Shown one piece after another: positions 55,425 to 64,000 of a DNA stretch of 64,000 nucleotides (position 1 is its first letter; the number at the start of each line of letters is the position of its first letter). The DNA is from Hermetia illucens (taxonomy: Eukaryota; Arthropoda; Insecta; Diptera; Stratiomyidae), in contig NC_051852.1 of the NCBI RefSeq assembly GCF_905115235.1, forward strand, positions 147,732,027 through 147,796,026, written 5' to 3'. The notes under the pieces are model-generated. The model was not told the DNA's origin and did no database searches. It saw only the letters and a list, made by a program, of their open reading frames with translations. Made by a program: the position numbers and the translations under genes.

Positions 55425-57310
55425 CTTTTTTCTTCAGCCTTTGTCCCGTTCGCAAGCGAGGTCGACTCATCGTGATCGGTTTCGCCATTTGGCTTTATCG
55501 AATGCCTGATCTGGGTGCAATCTCGAGGCTTTTAAATCCCCATCCATCGTATCAAGCCGCCGTTGTTTCGGCCTGTCTTTTGGTCGTTTACTATCGACTT
55601 CGATGTTCAGACCAATCTTGGCAAGTGAATTCTCGTTAGAACGAATTGCGTGACCATACCGACCATCGAAGACGCCTCCCTTGTAATTTTTCCACGATCG
55701 ATGCAACCCCATAACGATCGCGGATATCCTCATTTCGGATGTGATCAAAACGTGTCACGCCTCTAGTCCAGCGCAATTTCTTCGTCTCCATTACCGCAAG
55801 ACGCCGTTCATTGTTTTATAGTCGGCCAACACTCAGAACCATAGAGAGCGACAGGACCGTTTAAATCGTTCAGTTCTGGGCAGATTCCTGCTACTGACAG
55901 TGATTGTGCCTGTTTCAGGGGTTCGGTCATCGAAAATTCAGTTTTGTTTAGATTCAATCTGAGACCGTGTTGCATGAGGCGATCATTCCATTTTTGGACA
56001 AGTTGCTCAAGATCATTTTTGATATGTGATGCTAGCAAAACATCATCTGCATAAAGCAGTGTGTAGGGCGCTGGACGTTGGATATCCCGTGTGACGATGT
56101 CCATAACAAGAACAAAGAGGAATGGTGAGAAGGCGCTTCCTTGATGAACACCAACAGAGACATGAAGCGATTTTGATACACCCGCCTTGCTTCGAACTTT
56201 ACTTTTCGGATCGTGGTAGAACAATTGAACCCAGCGCATGAGTTCTTCTGGCACTAAGTGTTGTCGTAAAGCATACCAGATGAGTTCGTGTGGCACACGG
56301 TCAAACACTTACTCTAGATACAGAAATGCAATGTAAAGAGGGCGATGCTTCTCGCAGTGCTTTTCCATGAGTAACCGCGTAGCGTGTATTGCGTCAGTAG
56401 TTCCGCAGTTTTTGACAAATCCGCCTTGATTCACGGTTATTTCAACAATTTCGCGAATACGGTTGTCAAAAATGCGTTCAAAAATCTTCATGGTATGGGA
56501 AAGTAACCGGATGGGGCGGTAATTTGAACATTCTGCTGGATTACCTTTTTCTATATTGGGACAGTGGTACTTTCTTGCCAATCAGATGGTGTTCTTCCTT
56601 CTTGAATAACCCGATTGAAGAATTCACTGAACCACAGTGTTGGGTCCCAGCTTTTCGCTTTCCAGATCTCAGATGCGATGTCGTCAGGTCCTATGGCTTT
56701 CCCCGATTTCATTCGTTTTATTGCCTCCTCGAACTCAGTTGCGCTGACAGGTGGAGCTGGTCCAAATGTCCTGAATGATTGTGGAAGTGGAGGATGAGCA
56801 AATTCTTCAGTTGAAATCTGCTCGAAGTATTTTCGCCATTTGATAAGCAAACTACCGTTCTTGTCATTAGCGCAACAAAAGTGTTCGATATCCTGTGTAC
56901 GTTCGTTACGGCTTTTGGAAAGTCGATACAGATCTTTCGCACCATTCCGGGTGTCCAGTTTAACGTAAAGATTTTTGTAATGGTTCGCTGAGGTGACAGC
57001 GACCGCTTTCTTTGCTTCCCGGTTGGCATTCTTATAAATTTGCCAATTGGCCAGTGTTTTTTCGTCGCGAAATTTGTGGTAGAGGCGTTTCTTTTCACGG
57101 ACCTTCATTATTTCAACATCATCATTCCAAAGCCAAGTATCTCAGTTGATGTGTCGCTTACCCGGCTTGGTGACCCCGAGGGTTGCAGAGGCCGCTTTGT
57201 GGATCGGGTCTTTCATTTGGTTCCACGATTCTTCCACATTCGTAATGCTCGGTAATCGTCTGAGTGAGATCGTTTCTTCTTTCTCCTTATGAAATCGCCA
57301 CCATTTAATG
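55425..57310 (-). mobile_element. RTE-B LINE, longest copy (linker, RT, C-terminus)
   Basis: The minus strand spans the EN-RT linker (SLRRLPSITNV at about 57265; VREKKRLYHKFRDEKT at 57105) and the RT: KRMKSGKAIGPDDIASEIWK (about 56720), CSNYRPIRLLSHTMKIFERI (about 56530), the AFDRVPHELIW block (56310), VGVHQGSAFSPFLFVLVMD (about 56150), YTLLYADDVLLASH (about 56065) and GLRLNLNKTEFS. The tail is YGSECWPTIK and IGLNIEVDSKRPKDRPKQRR with HPDQAFDKAKW. The catalytic YADD is kept. A few frameshifts and one internal deletion (about 55860) break it. The 5' endonuclease is missing. Confidence 0.88.
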
Positions 57311-57329
57311 TGTCACGGTCCAGTGCGTT

Positions 57330-57945
57330 CCTCACGCTGTTTTATCGGTGGCTTAATTTGCATATGAAATAGACAGCATTCCAAGGTTAGCATTTGGGGG
57401 ATTTTCTACTCCTGACGTAGCAAATTTGGTAAGTCCAAGGACGATGTCAGTAATAAAATCAATCAGCGGCATTGAGTCATTGTTGAGATGTCGATGTATT
57501 TTCCAGGGATTTATCACTGAATTTCCCAGGGAATTGATAAACAATGGCCACCACCATTTTTTACTCCTCACTGTAATCCGATAGTTGGTCACGCCATTTT
57601 CGTGATTTGCCATTTGAATTCAGCAATCACTTCGGGTTGATCAACCGTTATTTTTTTTCGGATGCCTTGAAAATCGTGTAGCCTTATTTAGGGGCTGAAT
57701 GCTTGTGCAGTTACTTGCCACCACGATCAAGGGGTTATCGTGCCACTTGACGACTAACAGATTAGATTTAGGATCGTACGCCGAATCATACGTTCCTCTT
57801 TCTCTCTTCTTCAGTTCAAAGTCGGGCAGAAAAGGACACTTTTTCAACCGACTTTCTCTAACGGTCTCTGTGGCACAAAAACCATTCTCGAGCAGCTTAT
57901 GAAAAAGTTGGTAAAAAAAAGAAATTATCTAAATAAACAGAGTTT
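57330..57945 (-). mobile_element. piggyBac-like transposase, C-terminal fragment
   Basis: The minus strand reads LKKCPFLPDFELKKRERGTY then YDPKSNLLVVKWHDNPLIVV (57850-57745). After a shift, GVTNYRITVRSKKWWWPLFI lies at about 57595-57540. The KKERGT...W.DN..V...S and Y.....KKWWWP blocks are hallmarks of piggyBac transposases. The aspartate-bearing catalytic core and the terminal repeats were not found. Confidence 0.85.
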
Positions 57946-57949
57946 TTTT

Positions 57950-58105
57950 TTTTGGCTGCTCAACAACAGTCAAAGTACATCAAAGTGCTGAACGAGCCAG
58001 CAACTAAAAAATCTCGTTTTCAAAAGTCAAAAGTGAAAACAATGCTCATTTGTTTTTACGATTCAAGGGGTATTGTTGATCATGAGTTCGTTCCACGAGG
58101 CCGCC
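57950..58105 (+). mobile_element. mariner transposase fragment
   Basis: The plus strand reads KSKVKTMLICFYDSRGIVDH then EFVPRG at about 58023-58100, the KTMLxxFxDxxGxxxxEFxPxG block around the second catalytic Asp of mariner transposases. It is flanked by a piggyBac-like piece and a LINE piece. Confidence 0.8.
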
Positions 58106-58620
58106 AATTTTGCCGACAAAACATTTGTTCTTATTTTGAAAAAAGTCCTGTTGGCTTTGAGACAGACTGTGTATGTCACTCTGATAATAGCTGTCAGTTT
58201 CTCTGGAATGGCTGTTTCATCTCCAAAAGGAGAAAACTCACTGGATGTGATATGGTTAAGAATCGTGGTGAAGTGTTCTTTCCACCTCTTCAGCACTGTC
58301 TTTCACAGGACCGTTAAAAGATTTGAAATCATTTCGTTCTGCGGCATCTTCCGCTTCTCTGACAAGCGCACTAGTAAATTCCCGTCACGGCGCACACTAC
58401 GCAAAACTTTCCGAGATTTCGCTTGGTATCGGAGTTCGAGCATTTTACGCCAGCCGTGACTCACAGCAGTCATTAGAGCCTTCAATCCCTTTCGTTTATC
58501 GGTCCGCTTCCATGATTCCGCAGTCAGCCAGATCTTTGACGCCACTTTGGGACGTGGTCAACAACTTGCTCTCCCACTGTCGAGGTGTTGTCGGCATTCA
58601 GATCTTACATCATCAACATT
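58106..58620 (-). mobile_element. RTE-type LINE, EN-RT linker fragment
   Basis: The minus strand reads LVREAEDAAERNDFKSF at about 58370-58320 and VLKRWKEHFTTILNHITSSE at about 58300-58240. These match the linker of RTE elements (ASEAEEAA.., then RW.EHF..VLN). RT blocks are missing. Confidence 0.65.
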
Positions 58621-61600
58621 AGGAAGCCTCCCATGAACTTCATGTAATTTCGCGCAGAAAACATCCTTCTCCACTATATTGGAAGTATACATTGGGGCAA
58701 AGCACTGTTCAATTGTGATGCTCCTTAATCTAGACCAGAATATTGCAGTCAGAATTCTGTCAGAAACCGGCTCTTAGGTCAAGAGATCGCGCCTTGCAGT
58801 AGCTGTCAGAAACAACCCGACACCAGATTCGCGTCTGCTACTACTCGGCTTTCCACAGTACAAAAGCGGCAGGTGGCAACAGGGAGCGGAGTACTCTCCA
58901 GAGTCCATGATCTTGCTTCGTTTAGGGCCTAATATCCAGCTTATATCGCTAGAGTTCTAGCTTATGTTGGAGAAACCGAGCATTCTGAAAGCCCTTGCTA
59001 TCGTTGTTGACGAGCTACGCAAATTTCAAAAACCGTTTTCGATTGCCAAAGGTCTTAGCTGTGAGGTGAGTCCCTATCCGAGCTGCTGTTGACGTTTCGA
59101 TAGGAATAAAATTTCAACATGTGCAGATTGCTAGCCCATAAATTTCTATCCGTTTTAATTGCCTCCTATGCAAGCAGGGAAGACTTTGACTGTCTTCTTG
59201 AGCCGTAACTTACAAGGCAAAGCTCCGCTCCGTTATCTCTCCAATGGTTAATTTGCGATTATTGACCAAAATTTCGTTGACTTTATTGACATTTTTGCCG
59301 GTTTTTTTTATGTCAGTGGCTTGTCTCTGTATTGAATAGCCGTTGATAAACGTAATCCTTAAACATCGAATCTAGATAAAGCCATACCCCCGGTATTTTA
59401 GATGTATCCTTGTTTCCAAGTTTGTTCTGAACACCGGGCCCCGCCCTGTGCTCGCATCTTGAGCAACGCTCTTACTAGATGCCACCTAATCTCTACAGAG
59501 GACACAAATTTTCTTTTCGTTGTGAGTTGTCGCTCTATTCTTTCATCAACCACCCATGGTTCTTATGTTCGGAATACAAATGACTTGCCGCAATTGATCT
59601 GACAATTGGTTAGTGTAGTGACCACTTTACAATGCCTCAGATTTATTTAAGAATACCGCACCTTATCTATGCTTTTTATGAAAATGTCCTGGGTTGTATG
59701 TCCTCTTTATTGACCTTAGGAACCTACGCTTAGCCGTTGCCGACCGAGCTGGGTATCTGGCTTGCATTCAGTCGTTGTTTTGCCCAAAGGCGATTTGGAA
59801 ACATTATTTTACTCGGAGGCGAATGTTTACACTGGGTAAATGTTTACTTTGACCTTATTAGCTGGCGTCGATTGAAACCTACGGTCAGAAGTACTGATAG
59901 GTTGGGCTTACTTCACCACTTTAAGGATTTATTCCCAATTGGTATGGTTCCCACTTGAACAAGTGGTGGATCTGGGTCTAAGCTCAGGTTCTCCATCAAT
60001 GAGCTCAGGGTTGTTGCCTCACTCAAGGTAAGCTCGTCATGATCGAAGTTTATTGAAGTATACTGAATTTTATTTTACGTAGATCTTTCATATATAGACA
60101 CCATGGGTACCTGTTTTATTGGGAAAATTAGATCTCGACAGAGTCCCTTTCTGCGAAGAGGAGGCTTGTTAAAACTGACGGTCGCTTGATACTATGAGTT
60201 CAACATTCACGGACACATATTAACCCCTGTTACCTTTTACTTCTCTGTTTGGTAGTCACATCTTGGCTTGGGGTTTGGTTAGGATATTCTTTATTAAGCT
60301 CCTTCACCACGGCAAGGTAGGTAATCGTAGAGGGAGAAAGTCATGTTTACGGTAGAGACAGAGAGAGAGAGCGATTCCCATCATCTAGCTTAGCCCTTAG
60401 AGAAGCTCCAGCTGGGAAACATTTTCAAATCAATAAAACAGTTATAAGTCAGCTGTCAAAGCCGCTTCGAAATTAATTTAAAAAATTCTATACAAGAAGG
60501 TAGACAAATTAGAAGGAAAATGGGAGAAGTGTATAAATGTTGCTGAGAACAACAATAAGGCGTCGAGGATTGTATATTTTTCATTAAAGAGATGGAAGTA
60601 GCAGTAAGAAATGGGGCACTTCTCCTTGTCGGTGGAAGCTGCTACTCACGCTGGTTAGCAAAGGTAAAGGAGACCCTGAGCTACCGTCTGTATATCGACC
60701 ACTCTGTATCCCTGACAATTAGAGCAATGAAATACACGGTGTATGTTGTTATGGAGGTCGTGGATGCGGTTTATCGAGCTAAGGTCCACAGCCGTTTACT
60801 CTACAGCAAGGCGGGCAGTCATTCCATTTGCTACCTCTTACAGATGTCGAGGGATTATCTGAGACTTCCAGTTTCTGTGAGACAACAATCGAAGCTGTTA
60901 TCTTAAATAAAACGTCCATGGATCCGGTAGCAAAATGATCATAGAGTCAAAACCAAAGATTGTATTAACACACTCAAATTGAATATGAGATTTTTCGTGT
61001 AACTCAAATTAGCAGGGGGCAAGCCTGGAGTCGGTATTGCGGCCTTAAACCGGTTAATGACAAACGTTAGGGAGCCTACCTGTAGCGGCAGACATAAGTG
61101 CAATATTGCAACGCAGTTCGCAGTTCGGAGATATGGGTTTATGCTCTTTCAAGCAAATGCATCGCAAGCGCTTTGCGCAAGTACAATGTCAGAGCCGGCT
61201 GTGATAATGATCGTTTCCAAGGAATACCAAACCATCTATAGGTGCAAAGGAGGGGAGTCGAGAGAAGTGGTTCTTTTTGCAAGGAGGCGGCATACACTAA
61301 ATAACTGGCAATTTTCATCGGAACACAGTCAGTGGGGGAACTAAAAGCACGGTGAGATTGATTATTTACTTATCCAGTAGGCAGGCATGCAGGTTTTCAG
61401 CCTTACTTGTCCAAGATTGGGAAGGCACACCCCCTTGATTGTGATTTTTGCAATGGGGTGGTGGCAACGCTGCTCATTCTTTTTTTCTTGTGAAAGATGG
61501 GATGGAATTCATCGGCGACTTTACACAGACACAGTGAAGATCTCTCTGGGCAACATTGTCAGAGAGATTCTAAGGAGCGTTGGAAGTTGCAACCATGTTG

Positions 61601-61950
61601 GCAGGAGGTTATTTGAATATACAATTTCAATTTCCTTCTCTCCCCTACAGTTGGTAAAATGAATTCCCGACTTGAACGCTCTCTAAGTGAAAGCGGGAGG
61701 AATAGTCTGAGTCCAAGATTCAGTGCGTAAATGCTTTACCCAAAAAACTGGGCCCTTCATTTCTATTACAAGCCAGGAGTATTTCAACTGTGGTATTGGT
61801 CACCAGTTTGTGGAGATAATGTTTAGATAATCGAGTGGTGTACATTTCCTAAACTAGCCTTCTGATTCTCGCTGATTTCCGAAGCTATGGGCGATACGGG
61901 AAAAATTATTCGGAATACATAAGGAATAGCAAGATCATTCCCTTGTACAG
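58621..61950. other. Intergenic, nothing firm
   Basis: About 3.3 kb without a recognised gene or element. The left end (58620-59100) may continue the LINE. An (AG)n run lies at about 60359-60374. The open frame at 60592-60906 has no known domain. Confidence 0.3.
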
Positions 61951-64000
61951 TCATCATCATCATCAACGGCGCAACAACCGGTATCCGGTCTAGGCCTGCC
62001 TTAATAAGGAACTCCAAACATCCCGGTTTTGCGCCGAGGTCCACCAATTCGATATCCCTAAAAGTTGTCTGGCGTCCTGACCCACGCCATCGTTCCATCT
62101 TAGGCAGGGTTTGCCTCGTCTTCTTTTTCTACCATAGATATTGCTCTTATAGACTTTCCGGGTGGGATCATCCTCATCCATACGGATTAAGTGACCCGCC
62201 CACCGTAACCTATTGAGCCGGATTTTATCCACAACCGGACGGTCATGGTATCGCTCATAGATTTCGTCATTGTGTAGGCTACGGAATCGTCCATCCTCAT
62301 GTAGGGGGCCAAAAATTCTTCGGAGGATTCTTCTCTAGAACGTGGCCAAGAGTTCACAATTTTTCTTGCTAAGAACCCAAGTTTCCGAGGAATACATGAG
62401 GACTGGCAAGATCATAGTCTTGTACAGTAAGAGTTTTGACCCTATGGTGAGACGTTTCGAGCGGAACAGTCTTTGTAAGCTGAAATAGACTCTGCTGGCT
62501 GACAACAACCGTGCGCGGATTTCATCATCGTAGTTGTTATCGGTTGTGATTTTCGACCCTAGATAGGAGAAATTGTCAACGGTCTCAAAGTTGTATTCTC
62601 CTATCCTTATTCTTCTTCGTGTTTGTGTTTGACCAGTGCGGCTTGATGTTGTTGGTTGATTCGTCTTCAGTGCTGACGTTGCCACCATATATTTTGTCTT
62701 GCCTTCATTGATGTGCAGCCCAAGATCTCGCGCCGCCTGCTCGATCTGGATGAAGGCAGTTTGTACATCTCGGGTGGTTCTTCCCATGATGTCGATATCG
62801 TCAGCATAGGCCAGTAGTTAGGTGGACTTGAAGAGGATCGTACCTCTTGCATTTACCTCGGCATCGCGGATCACTTTCTCGAGGGCCAGGTTAAAGAGGA
62901 CGCATGATAGCGCATCCCCTTGTCGTAGACCGTTGTTGATGTCGAATGGTCTTGAGAGTGATCCTGCTGCTTTTATCTGGCCTCACACATTGGTCAGGGT
63001 CAGCCTAGTCAGTCTTATTAATTTCGTCGGGATACCGAATTCTCCCATGGCCGTGTACAGTTTTACCCTGGCTATGCTATCATAGGCGACTTTAAAGTCG
63101 ATGAACAGATGGTGCAACTGTTGTCCGTATTCCAACAGTTTTTCCATCGCCTGCCGCAGAGAGAAAATCTGATCTGTTGCTGATTTACCAGGAGTGAAGC
63201 CTCTTTGGTATGGGCCAATGATGTTCTGGGCGTATGGGGCTATCCGGCTTAGCAAGATAGTGGAGAATATCTTATAGATGGTACTCAGGAACGTGATACC
63301 TCTATAATTGCTGCACTGTGTGATATCTCCCTTTTTATGTATGAGACAGATAATGCCTCGTTGCCAATCGTCAGGCATTGATTCGCTGTCCCATACCTTG
63401 AGCACAAATTGATGAACCACTTGGTGTAACTGGTCGCCTCCATATTTAACCAATTCGGATGTAATTCCATCGGCCCCTGGCGACTTACGATTTTTTAGCC
63501 GATGAATTGCACGGACTGTTTCTCCTAAACTTGGTGGTGGCAGTATTTGTCCGTCGTCTTCAGCTGGCGGGACCTCCAACTCGCCGATGTTCTGGTTGTT
63601 CAGTAGCTCATCAAAGTACTCAACCCATCGCTCTAATATGCCCATTCTGTCGGAAATCAGATTTCCCTCTTTGTCTCGGCAGGATGAGCATCGAGGTGTA
63701 TAAGGTTTCATCCTGCTGACTTGTTGGTAAAACTTGCGCGCCTGGTGCGGTTGCTCCCTGTACTTTTCTAGTTCACAGACTTGTTGGTTCTCCCAGGTTT
63801 CCTTTTTCCGTCTGTGAAGTCGCTTCTCCGCTCGACGGAGTTCGTGATAAGTCTCTGCGCGTGCCCGCGTTCTTTGAGAATGCAACATTACTCGGTATGC
63901 GGCATTCTTCCGTTCCGTTGCTAGCTTACATTCATCGTCAAACCAGCCGTTCCGACTCCTTTTGCGGCTGGGGCCAAGTATGTTTGTGGCCGTATCGATG
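61951..64000 (-). mobile_element. RTE-A LINE, best copy, continues past the window end
   Basis: The minus-strand ORF reads in one frame from the window edge (RSRNGWFDDECKLATERKNA) to the C-terminus at about 61970, with three stop codons. These are at about 62981 (after LTRLTLTNV), 62820 (just before LLAYADD) and 62335 (after NCELLATF). RT blocks are KSPGADGITSELVKYGG, CSNYRGITFLSTIYKIF, QRGFTPGKSATDQIFSLRQA, LFIDFKVAYDSIA, LRQGDALSCVLFNLALEKV, YADDIDIMG and FSYLGSKI. The C-terminus has [20 protein letters not shown] and KRRRGKPCLRW. The 3' end is GGTTGTTGCGCCGTTGATGA with (TGA)n. The 5' endonuclease lies outside. Few lesions make it the youngest RTE-A copy here. Confidence 0.92.

Overview
The window looks like nuclear DNA of an insect, most likely a fly (Diptera) with a large, repeat-rich genome. 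Four host genes are split by introns with consensus splice sites and match conserved eukaryotic families. Nearly everything else is transposon debris of kinds common in flies: R1-like and RTE-like LINEs, a tRNA-derived SINE, mariner, piggyBac, a Penelope-like element and Ty3/gypsy fossils. I cannot name the species. A large-genome fly such as a soldier fly would fit, but that is inference.

Host genes. (1) Rca1/Emi1, an APC/C inhibitor with an F-box and a zinc-binding region, minus strand, three exons between 8716 and 946. Its 4.9 kb second intron is filled with LINE debris. (2) Vps25, the ESCRT-II subunit, plus strand, 32078-32871, two exons. (3) A C15orf40/UPF0235 (DUF167) protein, minus strand, exons at 42441-42227 and 37692-37488. 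Its 4.5 kb intron holds a mariner fragment, LINE pieces and a Ty3/gypsy fossil. (4) CD2BP2 (fly holn1), a U5 snRNP GYF-domain protein, plus strand, 42657-43793, three exons. Genes 3 and 4 are head to head, with 215 bp between their start codons. A GC-rich block at about 51.8-54.4 kb resembles the promoter and untranslated first exon of a further plus-strand gene whose coding exons lie outside the window.

Mobile DNA. I sorted the LINE pieces into working families: R1-like (3.3-4.9, 9.1-12.5, 17.8, 21.4-23.3 and 50.6-51.6 kb); RTE-A, with 3' ends in (TCA)n or (TGA)n, nine or so copies, the best at 61951-64000; RTE-B, best at 55.4-57.3 kb, resembling nematode RTE proteins; RTE-C, mostly short pieces; and LINEs with an RNase H domain at 23.5-30.4 kb. 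A tRNA-derived SINE occurs in three good copies with target-site duplications. Two of these sit inside R1-like LINEs, and the SINE tail resembles the RTE-A 3' end. A Penelope-like element at 49.8-50.5 kb retains a GIY-YIG endonuclease and a hammerhead-ribozyme-like motif. Ty3/gypsy fossils lie at 18.3-21.35, 27.1-27.7, 29.3-29.6, 33.8-34.7, 40.0-41.6 and 47.5-49.0 kb; all are broken.

I saw no convincing new cellular system. The most informative signals are the SINE-LINE tail relationship, the hammerhead-like motif, the internally deleted LINE copies that keep both ends, the inverted-repeat foldback element at 5 kb, and the unusual length of Rca1.
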